A stretch of 64,000 nucleotides of DNA from Faecalibacter macacae (lineage in GTDB: Bacteria > Bacteroidota > Bacteroidia > Flavobacteriales > Weeksellaceae). The position numbers and the translations under genes were made by a program. Under the pieces are notes generated by a model. It did no database searches, was not told where the DNA came from, and saw nothing but the letters and a program-made list of their open reading frames with translations. Shown one piece after another: positions 1 to 7,823 of this stretch. How positions within the stretch are numbered: the first letter of the stretch is position 1; every line of letters begins with the position of its first letter. Where the stretch lies: contig NZ_RDOJ01000013.1 of the NCBI RefSeq assembly GCF_003687725.1, positions 16,542 to 80,541 of the forward strand. The letters are read 5' to 3'.

Positions 1-75
1 ACGAAGTGCGCTTTCATCAGCACGACCAAGAAAATAACTTTCGGCTTTTTGATAAATATTTTTAAAGAATTCCAT
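1..75 (-). CDS. 5' end of a phage gene, possibly portal protein (partial)
   Basis: Only the first 25 codons are in the window (starting MEFFKNIYQKAES) and the gene runs off the left edge. Its ATG overlaps the TAA of the upstream gp36-like gene (TAATG), so the two are translationally coupled. The place after terminase and a gp36-like gene would suit a portal or another head-proximal protein, but nothing in the 25 residues proves this. The call rests on gene order alone. Confidence 0.35.
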   Translation of the reverse strand, partial: MEFFKNIYQKAESYFLGRADESALR

Positions 76-491
76 TAGATGTAAAAGTTTTCGTTACTTA
101 AATTTCCACTCATAAACTGCCCAGGATCTGTGTTGTCTTGTGGTTTTGGCAAATCGTCCAAGGTCAATTTTCCAATCGCTATTTTCTCCAGCATTTCCTC
201 TGCCCATTTCTTTTCGTTCTCGTAGTCTGTTGGTACTTTACGTGCGGCATTTCTGCGTACTGCATCGTAAATAATCAATTTGCTAAGAATACGCTTAATC
301 AATTCATTTTGGATAGGAGTTTCAGTGTTGAAAATAGCTTCCACATCATAACGACTGGAAAGCATGGATTTAAAAACATCAATCCATTCAACTTCTAAGT
401 TGTCAAGCATTTGTTCAAAATCAGTTGTGATTTCAGTTAACAGCTTATCGTAAATGTGTGTCTGTAAATATTCTTGTGATAAGTAAATCAT
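75..491 (-). CDS. Mu gp36-like (DUF1320) phage protein
   Basis: A 138-residue soluble protein. The pattern of an early YLSQEYLQ segment, a central SSRYDV followed by a helix with IKRILSKLIIYDAVRRNAARKVP, and a final EKKWAEEMLEKIAIGKLTLDDLP segment resembles the gp36/DUF1320 family of Mu-like phages, small proteins needed in head or head-tail joining. It overlaps the terminase stop by 4 bp (488-491) and the next gene by one base, in a tight minus-strand packaging operon. Family assignment is from memory of the pattern, not from a search. Confidence 0.6.
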   Translation of the reverse strand: MIYLSQEYLQTHIYDKLLTEITTDFEQMLDNLEVEWIDVFKSMLSSRYDVEAIFNTETPIQNELIKRILSKLIIYDAVRRNAARKVPTDYENEKKWAEEMLEKIAIGKLTLDDLPKPQDNTDPGQFMSGNLSNENFYI

Positions 492-2008
492 ATTCGTTCG
501 TGATTTGGATTCATGCGACCTTGTAAAATATCTGTGCTTCGACCATAGTCGTAAGTTACATACGGTTCTAAATCTTCGATTCCACCTTGATGTGCATCAG
601 GCCAATCGTCGTGGGTTTTGTAACCAGGTTCAATTCCTAACAACTGTGCAATTCCGACCTGTGCGTCTTGATGAGGTTTTAATTTTTCGTTGTAAAAAAT
701 TCGCCCATTTTGGTAATAAGGTTGAAGTTTTAAGATTCGGTCGTATTTATTTTGCTTCGGATTATTTACTTTAATAATATTTAAAGTTATTTTAAAAGCT
801 TGTTCAACTTCCGAAATAGTACGTTCAACTTCATCATTCCAAAATTGCGCTTCAAATTTCCAATGCACGACAACAGTCTTAGGTAAATTCAGTTGATAAT
901 TCGCCATCCATTCTACCGCTTGGCGCATTTTACTTTGCTTGCAGTAGGTGTCGATTACCCAGAAATCTTTATCCTTTACACCTTGCACCACAACTGCATT
1001 ATAATCGGCAGTTGCTGTACCTGCGTACGCAACATCCCAACGACCAATAATGATTTTAAATTGATTCAATTTCGGCATTGGTGCGTATTGAATTTGCTCT
1101 TCCTTGAAGATTTCACCTTCAATATGTGGTTTGTTGTTGTATTCGGAATAAGCAGCTAATTGACCGATATCTTCCTCAACTTCTTTGTAATACGTATTAC
1201 TGTATTTTTCTGGCCATGCAGGTTCGTAAGTCACGGGATCGTAAGCATCGACCTGATACCATTTCCAGTTGGGATGTTTATCACGTAGAATCGTCATCAT
1301 CATCACAGCAGCCGAACGGTTATTAACATGCACATAACGACGAATTACACCGTCCATAGTTGGGATTAGATCTCTTTCAATCCAACGGACCATCTCATTC
1401 ATCCGCTTCGGATTCTTAAGTAAATCCTTCGTTTCACAATCATCGGCAACCAAATGCGTAGGACGTTGATTCTTTACACGCAAACCTCTCACAGATTGCC
1501 CCATACCTAATGCTTGACCAATAAAACCGCCTTTTGTTACAAAGAAACCTTCTTCCCAGTTTCCTGGATTATGTTGTATTCCAAAGTCGTGAATAATCTG
1601 TGGATTGGCTTCGAATTCAGCACGTAAATCTTCCAATAATTGCGAAGCTCTATCCGAATTATTACCAATAATTACTAAGTAAACTGGCTCTTCTCTGATC
1701 CAAAACCAAAACGGTAATAAAATATCATTTAAAACAGACTTCGCCATGGCGCGACCAAATACACACATCCCTTTGAAGGTTGGATTTTTAGCGACCATGT
1801 TCGCAAAATCAATATGAAAATAAGGTGTTGCAGCATCGGCAAAATGTGGAAAATAACGTTGTACGCAAAAAGCAAAATCTTTCTTGGCACGTTCAATTGC
1901 TGCTTTCGTTTCCTCTTTCGTTTCAAAAGGGTTACGAACGCCAGCCGAGCGTGCGAGGTCTAATTTCTTTTGATAGCGTTCAAGCGCCTTTTTATCCTTT
2001 ATTCTCAT
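488..2008 (-). CDS. Phage terminase large subunit
   Basis: A 506-residue DNA-packaging motor. The ATPase half shows a P-loop-like GRAMAKS at residues 85-91 and a Walker B-like LVADDCE at 186-192. The C-terminal RNase H-like nuclease half begins at IGRWDVAYAG, with candidate metal-binding Asp325 and Asp335, and further acidic residues in the DDWPDAHQGG segment near the end. Length is usual for the family. It pumps DNA into the prohead through the portal and cuts it when full. The start overlaps the upstream 87-residue gene by 17 bp, and the gene lies in the minus-strand packaging block, opposite to the structural genes. Confidence 0.9.
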   Translation of the reverse strand: MRIKDKKALERYQKKLDLARSAGVRNPFETKEETKAAIERAKKDFAFCVQRYFPHFADAATPYFHIDFANMVAKNPTFKGMCVFGRAMAKSVLNDILLPFWFWIREEPVYLVIIGNNSDRASQLLEDLRAEFEANPQIIHDFGIQHNPGNWEEGFFVTKGGFIGQALGMGQSVRGLRVKNQRPTHLVADDCETKDLLKNPKRMNEMVRWIERDLIPTMDGVIRRYVHVNNRSAAVMMMTILRDKHPNWKWYQVDAYDPVTYEPAWPEKYSNTYYKEVEEDIGQLAAYSEYNNKPHIEGEIFKEEQIQYAPMPKLNQFKIIIGRWDVAYAGTATADYNAVVVQGVKDKDFWVIDTYCKQSKMRQAVEWMANYQLNLPKTVVVHWKFEAQFWNDEVERTISEVEQAFKITLNIIKVNNPKQNKYDRILKLQPYYQNGRIFYNEKLKPHQDAQVGIAQLLGIEPGYKTHDDWPDAHQGGIEDLEPYVTYDYGRSTDILQGRMNPNHERI

Positions 2009-2255
2009 TTAGAGGATTTTTAGTTGTGAATTGGTGCGTGATTTTATTCTTTGCGAAATCAAAAAATAAGTTGGCAATCCATACTTTCTTAGTTGCTGGC
2101 TTTCCTTTCTTTGTTATTGGCAAATCGAAAGCGTCGCCAACTTGATAACCTGTACCTTTGCGCAGAAGCATTGTACCGATTTCTAAATAGTATTGTTCTT
2201 TAGAAGCTTTCCCTTTGTAAAGGCTTCTTACGATGATGTAAAGTTCTTTGATCAT
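1992..2255 (-). CDS. Small phage protein of unknown function
   Basis: An 87-residue basic protein wedged between the two terminase genes: it overlaps the small-subunit gene by 4 bp and the large-subunit gene by 17 bp, so it is almost certainly co-translated with them. There are no membrane segments or cysteine motifs. A lysine-rich centre (ITKKGKPATKK) could touch DNA. I do not recognise the family. A packaging accessory role is inferred only from position. Confidence 0.6.
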   Translation of the reverse strand: MIKELYIIVRSLYKGKASKEQYYLEIGTMLLRKGTGYQVGDAFDLPITKKGKPATKKVWIANLFFDFAKNKITHQFTTKNPLNENKG

Positions 2256-2746
2256 AATCTGTTGGAAATAGTGTTGATGTGTTCTTCTTGAAAATCGATG
2301 GTTTTAAGGAATAATTCAGAGTTGTGCATTTGCAAATGATTGAAAATATCTTCCATCACTTCCAAGTACACAGATAATGAAATGCGATTTTCTTTGTCTA
2401 CATTTTCGGCGCGTTTGTTCCATTTAGAAATTGAGTCATCAATTTGAACAGCTTGACGTTGCAAGTCCATTGCTAACTTTTGATCACCTTTTTCTTTCGC
2501 TTCTTCAATCTCTTTAAAAAGTTGTAGGCGTTGTTCTGCTAACTGATCTGTTACTTCGTTGATACGATCTAATCTATTTGACGTAGAATTCATTTTCGCA
2601 TCGCGTAACTTTTTCCAGTTGCCTTTTTTTATCCAATTCCCAATGGTCTTTTCCGTTGCCAATCCTTTTTCGGCAATTTGCTTCGCCGACAAGCCTTGAT
2701 TCACGAAATAGTCCTGTGCTATTTGTCTCTCTTTATCCTTTGCCAT
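2252..2746 (-). CDS. Phage terminase small subunit (HTH DNA-binding)
   Basis: A 164-residue protein. Residues about 5-45 form a helix-turn-helix (LSAKQIAEKGLATEKTIGNW, then KKGNWKKLRD), as in small terminase subunits of Mu-like phages, followed by a long charged helix (about 60-120) suited to oligomerisation. It would recognise the packaging site and bring in the large subunit. It is the first gene of the minus-strand packaging operon. A CACCTTTG promoter-like box sits only 4 bp upstream of the ATG, which would leave almost no leader. Confidence 0.75.
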   Translation of the reverse strand: MAKDKERQIAQDYFVNQGLSAKQIAEKGLATEKTIGNWIKKGNWKKLRDAKMNSTSNRLDRINEVTDQLAEQRLQLFKEIEEAKEKGDQKLAMDLQRQAVQIDDSISKWNKRAENVDKENRISLSVYLEVMEDIFNHLQMHNSELFLKTIDFQEEHINTISNRL

Positions 2747-2881
2747 AGTACAAAGGTGCTATCTAATAGAGGCTTTCCGTGAATAGCCGTTACAAATTGT
2801 CTGTGAATTACGGATGAATTATCCGTTGTAACTACCTGATTTGTAACTGCTTTTTTTAATCCGCTTGATTCTGCCCCAACT
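2747..2881. promoter_or_regulatory. Divergent promoter region with operator-like inverted repeats
   Basis: This spacer separates the minus-strand packaging operon from the plus-strand structural operon. On each side a similar box lies close to the first gene: CACCTTTG (2751-2758, minus) and CAACTTTG (2877-2884, plus), both near the Bacteroidota TAnnTTTG consensus. Between them lies a perfect 6-bp inverted repeat, ACGGAT-N5-ATCCGT (2810-2826), and several TTGTAAC/GTTACAA copies (around 2789, 2825 and 2840). This looks like shared control of both late operons; which protein binds is unknown. Confidence 0.45.
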
Positions 2882-4027
2882 TTGTTTTCGAAATCAGTCA
2901 AAACGAAAAAATTGAAACGTGAAAAAATAAATATAGTAGCCGCTGCTTCTCAACAATCAAAATTGGTTGTTGAAGCGTCATCAAGTGAAGGTTTAGCGAC
3001 AATTCGCATTATTGATCGTATATCAGAATACAGCGATAATTCAGCAAACAGCATACGTGCATTAATCGATGGCTTTGTTTCTCGAGGGGTAAATAAGGCT
3101 ACTATTTATATCAACTCGCGTGGTGGCTCTGTGTTCGAAGCATCGGAGATCATCAACGAGTTAAATAAGATTGAAGTACAGGAAATTGTGGTTGGAGCAA
3201 TTGCGGCTTCGGCAGCAACTCGAATTTTAGTTGAATATCCTGGCAAAGTGAAAGCTTATGCAACTTCACAATTCATGATCCACAAGCCAATGATGGGTAC
3301 TTACGGAAACGAGGACCAGATTGAAGGTGAATTGAAGATGTTGAAAAATTCGACGGTTGATTATCGTCAAGCGTATGCCAAGGCATTTAATATGACAGAA
3401 GATGAGATTGACGAGTTATGGAAATCTGATTATTGGATGAATGCAACTGAGGCAAAATCGAAAGGTCTGATTGCAGAAGTGATTCAGACTGATCAAGAAA
3501 TTAAAGCAGAAGATGTGGCATTGTTAGAAGCGTGTGGCGCACCTGTTATTCCCGAAGTATCAAATTCGAAATCAAATTATATGGACAGAGATAAGTTAAT
3601 TTCTAAGCTAGGCTTGTCGGCAGATGCGACAGATGAGCAAATCGAAGCGGCGTTAGATGCTGCACAAACAAAAGCCCAAACAGCAGATACTTTAGCTGCT
3701 GAGGCACAACAATCGAAAGAAACAATTGCCGAAGCATTAGTGAATGAAAATTTTGCGAAAAAGAAATTCACGGCTGATGCCAAAGCGCATTGGAAAGCTT
3801 TAGCGGTTGCAGACTACAACGGAACAAAAGCGGTGTTAGATGCAATGCCAGCGGTTGAGAAACCAAATCCTGGTGTAGATGCTAATGCTGGGAATGGTCA
3901 AGTTAACGCGCATAAAGATTGGACGTTGGATGATTATTTATCGAAAGATCCACAAGCGTACGAGCAGTTAAAAATCGACAATCCTGCAAGAGCAGAAGAG
4001 TTAGAGCGTCAATATTTTAATTCATAA
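2882..4027 (+). CDS. Prohead protease fused to scaffold (Mu gpI-like)
   Basis: The N-terminal half is ClpP-like: INSRGGSVFEASEI, then Ser110 in GAIAASAAT and His134 in QFMIHKP (numbered from the TTG at 2882) are the expected catalytic region. The C-terminal half is an alanine- and glutamine-rich helix (about 235-290) and a DYLSKDPQAYEQLK tail, as in capsid scaffolds. The protein would shape the prohead and then digest the scaffold. There is no ATG near the start: TTG at 2882 or TTG at 2912 must be used. An in-frame ATG at 3581 could start a separate scaffold protein. The capsid gene follows. Confidence 0.8.
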   Translation: MFSKSVKTKKLKREKINIVAAASQQSKLVVEASSSEGLATIRIIDRISEYSDNSANSIRALIDGFVSRGVNKATIYINSRGGSVFEASEIINELNKIEVQEIVVGAIAASAATRILVEYPGKVKAYATSQFMIHKPMMGTYGNEDQIEGELKMLKNSTVDYRQAYAKAFNMTEDEIDELWKSDYWMNATEAKSKGLIAEVIQTDQEIKAEDVALLEACGAPVIPEVSNSKSNYMDRDKLISKLGLSADATDEQIEAALDAAQTKAQTADTLAAEAQQSKETIAEALVNENFAKKKFTADAKAHWKALAVADYNGTKAVLDAMPAVEKPNPGVDANAGNGQVNAHKDWTLDDYLSKDPQAYEQLKIDNPARAEELERQYFNS

Positions 4028-4036
4028 TTATTTCAC

Positions 4037-5047
4037 ATGAAATTCAAATTAAATAAATCAATTTTATTGTCAGCAATCATGTTGATTGCGGCATTCTCAT
4101 CATTTGTTTTTGGAAAAGATACAGGTGTTATCATGGGTTCAATCGCAACGGTTGCATTGCCTGTTAAAAATCAGCTTGCTGAAAAAGAAATGATTAAACA
4201 GTTACGCCACGAGCATACGTGGGTTTCTGAGATTAGATCTAAACAGCAATGGGTAAATAACGATACAATCAAAATTCCTAAGCGTGGTGCTGCACCAGCT
4301 GTGTTAATTGATAATACCAATTATCCAATTGTATCTAACCGTCGTGAAGATAGCCATGTTGTTATTTCATTACACAAATTCGATACTGAAAATACTACAG
4401 TTACAGCTGACGAATTATATGCATTGCCTTACGAGAAGGTTTCTGATGTGCAAGAACAACATCGTGAGACTTTAGAAGATGTTACGTTAGAGTACGGATT
4501 ATGGGGATTAGCGCCACAAGCTAATGACGAGTCTAAAAACTTATTCGTAATGGAAACTACTGGAGAAAACGATGGTACTGGTCGCAAGAAATTAACGACT
4601 AAAGACTTACGTAAGCTTCAGGAGAAAATGAATAAGAAAGGTATCAATAAAAATGGTCGTGTCTTATTATTATGTGACGAGCATGTATCTGACTTGTTAG
4701 AGGAAGATCGTAAGTTCTACACACAATACCATAACCATACAGAGGGTGCGATTTCTAAGAAGTATTACGGCTTCATCATCTACGAAGAGTCTAAAACTCC
4801 TGAGTATAACGATACAACTTTAGCGAAGTTGGCTTATGGTTCGCAAACGACAGGACGCAAATCGTCTGTCGTTTTCCACAAAGGAACAACAGCGAAAGCA
4901 GTAGGTTCAGTAGAACGTTTTGCACGTTCGGCTGCTGAAAATCCAGAACGTAGAGAAAACACAATTGGTTTCCGAGTTTGGCATATTATCGTGACTTACG
5001 GTGTTGAAGGTTCGGCTGCAATTATATCTGGAAAAGTATCAGGATAA
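4037..5047 (+). CDS. Major capsid protein (Mu-like)
   Basis: A 336-residue protein directly after the protease/scaffold gene, the usual place of the major head subunit. The central and C-terminal parts (residues 60-330) are soluble and mixed, with a DELYALPYEKVSDVQEQHRE segment that fits a capsid E-loop/spine region. The N-terminus is odd: residues about 8-27 form a strongly hydrophobic stretch (ILLSAIMLIAAFSSFVFG) that looks like a signal peptide or membrane anchor, followed by a second nonpolar part. It may be a removed propeptide. A terminator follows the gene. Identity rests mainly on position and size. Confidence 0.75.
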   Translation: MKFKLNKSILLSAIMLIAAFSSFVFGKDTGVIMGSIATVALPVKNQLAEKEMIKQLRHEHTWVSEIRSKQQWVNNDTIKIPKRGAAPAVLIDNTNYPIVSNRREDSHVVISLHKFDTENTTVTADELYALPYEKVSDVQEQHRETLEDVTLEYGLWGLAPQANDESKNLFVMETTGENDGTGRKKLTTKDLRKLQEKMNKKGINKNGRVLLLCDEHVSDLLEEDRKFYTQYHNHTEGAISKKYYGFIIYEESKTPEYNDTTLAKLAYGSQTTGRKSSVVFHKGTTAKAVGSVERFARSAAENPERRENTIGFRVWHIIVTYGVEGSAAIISGKVSG

Positions 5048-5074
5048 TCTTCATTTTTTTAATATTAATTCTTT

Positions 5075-5111
5075 AAAAAAGCTCATTTAGCTTCGAGCGG
5101 TGAGCTTTTTT
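5075..5111 (+). terminator. Hairpin terminator after the capsid gene
   Basis: An 11-bp perfect stem, AAAAAAGCTCA (5075-5085) with TGAGCTTTTTT (5101-5111), ends in a T run. It could lower expression of the downstream tail genes relative to capsid. Confidence 0.8.
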
Positions 5112-5127
5112 TTAACAACGAAAATTC

Positions 5128-5577
5128 ATGCAAAAAAAATATTCAAAATCAGAATTAGAGAAACAAGCTAATGTTTATTTCTCTGAAAATGAAGATGTGG
5201 CTAAAGTGTTTTGCACTACGGATGGTCAAATCTTTTTAGAAGAAAATCGTGCTGATTTACATGCGAAATCAGAGGAGAAAATGGCAGTGTTTGCTTTTCA
5301 GAATCCTCGCGCTAATGAGGAAGTTGTAGAAGCTGAAACTGAAATCTCATTAAAAGAATCTGCAGGATACTTAATTGGAGCTTTTCAACTAGTAACTGAT
5401 GTGGAGCTGTTAAAGAAATTCTTAGCTGAAGAGCAAGAAGGAAAAAAACGTAAAACAGTTCTTGAAGTTCTTGAATCTCGAATCGCTGAATTGGCAACAG
5501 AAGGAATAGAAGGAACAGAAGATGTTGAAGGTTCAGAAGACGAAGGTGCTGAAGAAGGTAAGGACGAAACTAAATAA
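5128..5577 (+). CDS. Acidic phage protein of unknown function
   Basis: A 149-residue protein between capsid and tail sheath. Residues 1-100 carry an SELEKQANVYFSENEDVAKVF start and a helical middle; the last 30 residues are almost only Glu, Asp and Gly. Acidic tails of this kind occur in head-joining or DNA-mimic proteins, but no family is recognised. The position suggests a head completion or neck protein. It follows the capsid terminator and is probably read through into the sheath gene 8 bp further on. Confidence 0.6.
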   Translation: MQKKYSKSELEKQANVYFSENEDVAKVFCTTDGQIFLEENRADLHAKSEEKMAVFAFQNPRANEEVVEAETEISLKESAGYLIGAFQLVTDVELLKKFLAEEQEGKKRKTVLEVLESRIAELATEGIEGTEDVEGSEDEGAEEGKDETK

Positions 5578-5585
5578 TAGATCTA

Positions 5586-6836
5586 ATGGCACAGACTACA
5601 GGTGTAAATATTAATCGTTTAGAAGGTGGTTTAGGTCGTAGAGCAGATTCTACAGACAACTACTTTGCTCTTGTGATGGCTATGCCATTGGAAGATTTAA
5701 ACTTAACAGCTAATACTGCAACTAAATTACTACAAGTAGAAGATGCAATAGCGTTAGGTATTGATGCGTCTTACGATGCGAATGAGAAAGTGTTGGCTTA
5801 CCATCACATCTCGGAAGTATTTCGATTAGATCCGTCAGCAACTTTATTTTTAATCGGTGTGGAGCGTCCAGTGACTGAGGAGTCAACTCCGTTTTATGTC
5901 AAAGATTGTATTGCAACAGTGTTGCCTACGATTAGAGCAAATAAAGAAATCAAAGGTTTTGGATTTGCTGGATTTGATGATACAGTAACAACTTTAGGAA
6001 CTGACATCGAAACGATACAAGCTAATTTGGCAGATGCATTATTTGCAGAATCTCGCTATGTTGATTTTATCTTATTAGAAGGTAAATCGCCAACAGCAAT
6101 TAATCCAACAACAGCAGTTGATTTCCGTGCTAAAAATGCAAAGCAATGTTCTGTGGTAATTGCACAGGATAAGTTTATTGCAGATCAAGACGTAGCTTAT
6201 AAAAATTACGCAGCAATTGGTTCAGCTTTAGGGATGCTTTCAGTTCGTAGAATCAACGAGAATTTAGGTTCTGTCGATGTGGTTTCAAAACCAAACTATG
6301 CCAAAGGGCAAATGGATTATCCATTAACAAATGCTTTCAAAAATCTTTGGTTAACGTCTTACATGTCTGATGGTGTATTGACTGAAACATTATCAAAAGT
6401 ATCTTTAGATACCTTAGATAGTAAAGGTTACATCTATGCTGTGACTTATGAAGGTTATAGCGGTGTATATTTTTCAAGTTCACCAACGGCAATCGAGCGT
6501 CAATCTGATTATGCGTTCATCGAAAATAATCGTGTGTGGAACAAAGCGGCTCGCATTATTCGCAACACGTTAATTCCTCGTATCAAATCTACATTTAAAA
6601 AAGATCCTGTAACTGGTTATGTAAAGCAATCAACTGTGGCTTATTGGACATCATTAGTAAATGCAGCTTTAGAGCAGATGATGAAAGCTGACGAAATCAG
6701 TGGGTATGATTTCTACATCAATCCAAAACAGTATGTAGATGATCAAAATCCGATTGTGGCTAAAGCACAAATCGTGATGGACGGAATTGTTCACGAGTTT
6801 GACATCGACTTAGGTTTAACGAATCAATTAGGATAA
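5586..6836 (+). CDS. Contractile tail sheath protein (DUF2586-like)
   Basis: A 416-residue protein with the layout of the DUF2586 sheath family of Bacteroidota phages: an N-terminal LEGGLGRR segment, an alternating middle, and a C-terminal domain containing AARIIRNTLIPRIKSTFKKDP, then a final IVMDGIVHEFDIDLGL strand region. The sheath contracts to drive the tube through the cell envelope. The tube gene begins one base after its stop, the usual sheath-tube pairing. Confidence 0.75.
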   Translation: MAQTTGVNINRLEGGLGRRADSTDNYFALVMAMPLEDLNLTANTATKLLQVEDAIALGIDASYDANEKVLAYHHISEVFRLDPSATLFLIGVERPVTEESTPFYVKDCIATVLPTIRANKEIKGFGFAGFDDTVTTLGTDIETIQANLADALFAESRYVDFILLEGKSPTAINPTTAVDFRAKNAKQCSVVIAQDKFIADQDVAYKNYAAIGSALGMLSVRRINENLGSVDVVSKPNYAKGQMDYPLTNAFKNLWLTSYMSDGVLTETLSKVSLDTLDSKGYIYAVTYEGYSGVYFSSSPTAIERQSDYAFIENNRVWNKAARIIRNTLIPRIKSTFKKDPVTGYVKQSTVAYWTSLVNAALEQMMKADEISGYDFYINPKQYVDDQNPIVAKAQIVMDGIVHEFDIDLGLTNQLG

Positions 6837-6837
6837 A

Positions 6838-7275
6838 ATGGCAGATACTATAATTAACAAGTTCGGTAAGATGCAAGGATGGAACGCAATCACGTTCAAT
6901 ATCCTTGGTCGTGATGTTGAGGGGATCACATCATTTAGCTACACGGATGCCGAAGAAAAAGAAAACGTGTACGGTGCTGGTAAATATCCAATTGGGCGTG
7001 GTAGTGGAAACTACACGGCAGAGGTGTCGGCAACATTTTATAAAGAGGAATACGATGCGATTCAAGCAGTGTTACCTACAGGAAAAAGAATTCAAGATAT
7101 CGAGCCTTTTGATGTAATCGTCATGTACGAAGATCAAAGTGGTGCGATTAAAAAAGATATCGTGCGCAATGTGGAGTTTACAGGACGTGGAGTGGAAGCT
7201 TCGCAGAATGATAAAACTTTGGCTTACGAAGCAGAGTTGGTGTGTTCGCACATCGACTGGAATGTTGTCATTTAG
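6838..7275 (+). CDS. Tail tube protein
   Basis: A 145-residue beta-rich protein directly after the sheath. Its pattern (FNILGRDVEGITSFSYTDAEEKENVYGAG, a conserved GRGSGNYTAEVSATFY strand, then FDVIVMYEDQSGAIKKDIVRNVEFTGRG) is that of small inner-tube subunits, which stack as hexamers beneath the sheath. A strong terminator follows it, so sheath and tube form the end of a transcription unit before the tRNA-like gene. The family is known from context; no search was made. Confidence 0.75.
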   Translation: MADTIINKFGKMQGWNAITFNILGRDVEGITSFSYTDAEEKENVYGAGKYPIGRGSGNYTAEVSATFYKEEYDAIQAVLPTGKRIQDIEPFDVIVMYEDQSGAIKKDIVRNVEFTGRGVEASQNDKTLAYEAELVCSHIDWNVVI

Positions 7276-7294
7276 TGTTTTTTAGGTTTAGTTG

Positions 7295-7330
7295 AAAGGG
7301 TGTTTAAACACTGTTTAAATGCCCTTTTTA
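7295..7330 (+). terminator. Terminator after the tail tube gene
   Basis: A 14-bp stem with two G-U pairs: AAAGGGTGTTTAAA (7295-7308), loop CACTG, TTTAAATGCCCTTT (7314-7327), then a short T run. Confidence 0.8.
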
Positions 7331-7391
7331 TAACCTTTAAATAAGTGTCCCGTTGTTCATTGCTTCAACGCTGCACTATAAAATAATTATT

Positions 7392-7464
7392 AGGGAATTA
7401 GCTCAGTGGTTAGAGCGTTTGCCTTGTTGGTAAAAGGTCATCGGTTCGACTCCGATATTCTCCA
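7392..7464 (+). tRNA. Phage-borne tRNA-like gene, anticodon UGU (Thr), atypical
   Basis: It folds by eye into a 73-nt cloverleaf. The D stem GCTC/GAGC, the anticodon stem TTTGC/GTAAA with loop CTTGTTG (anticodon TGT at 7425-7427), a 5-nt variable loop and the T arm ATCGG-TTCGACT-CCGAT are all intact. Oddities are an A-C mismatch at the first acceptor pair, a G-T pair at the third, and U instead of a purine 3' of the anticodon. A possible CCA overlaps 7462-7464. It stands alone in the late operon, between tube and tail chaperone. It may be functional, decayed or a recoding helper. Confidence 0.6.
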
Positions 7465-7487
7465 CAAATTTTAAAAACCTAAAAATA

Positions 7488-7793
7488 ATGTCATACGATT
7501 TACAAGCGTTAAAAGCGCAACACGGAAATAAGTTGAGCGAATTAAAATTTACAACTTCAGAAGATCAAGAGTTAACATTTGTTTTAAAAAAACCAACGCG
7601 TTCAGTTATTGAGGCGATTGCGTTACTTAAAAGTGACAGTTCTAAAACGTCCAAAGCTTCTAAAATTATGTTGGCAAATTGTGTTGTTGCTGGCCCAATG
7701 GAAGAGTTGGAAGATGGCGAAGTTTATGCAACAGTTCTTGAGGTTGTAGGTAAATTATTTACCAAAGCTTCTTTCGAAGTAAAAAAGCTTTAA
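7488..7793 (+). CDS. Tail assembly chaperone, short (0-frame) form
   Basis: A 101-residue protein lying between the tail tube and the tape measure, the fixed place of lambda G / P2 E type tail chaperones. It is a small mixed protein with a LKKPTRSVIEAIALLK segment. The last codons read GTA AAA AAG CTT TAA and contain the slippery heptamer A-AAA-AAG in the correct frame, followed by a stem-loop, so some ribosomes should shift -1 and make a 180-residue extended form. The shorter and longer forms together coat the tape measure during tail building. Confidence 0.75.
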   Translation: MSYDLQALKAQHGNKLSELKFTTSEDQELTFVLKKPTRSVIEAIALLKSDSSKTSKASKIMLANCVVAGPMEELEDGEVYATVLEVVGKLFTKASFEVKKL

Positions 7794-7823
7794 CCTCGTC
7801 GGTTCTTAACCCAAAAGACGAGG
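7781..7823 (+). promoter_or_regulatory. Programmed -1 ribosomal frameshift signal
   Basis: The slippery heptamer A-AAA-AAG lies at 7781-7787, six bases before a stem-loop. The stem pairs CCTCGTC (7794-7800) with GACGAGG (7817-7823) and continues as GGTT (7801-7804) with AACC (7808-7811) around a CTT loop, leaving a 5-nt bulge. Shift by -1 leads into a frame that is open from 7787 to 8029. The heptamer is the same as in E. coli dnaX; the location matches the known G/GT frameshift in tail chaperones. Confidence 0.85.

Noticed and set aside
1825..2145. Plus-strand open frame opposite to the terminase and the small gene
   Set aside because: It is the shadow of two well-supported minus-strand genes and has no family features.
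3581..4027. Separate annotation of the scaffold as an independent gene
   Set aside because: The internal ATG is plausible by analogy to Mu, but no ribosome site marks it; it is reported as a finding only.
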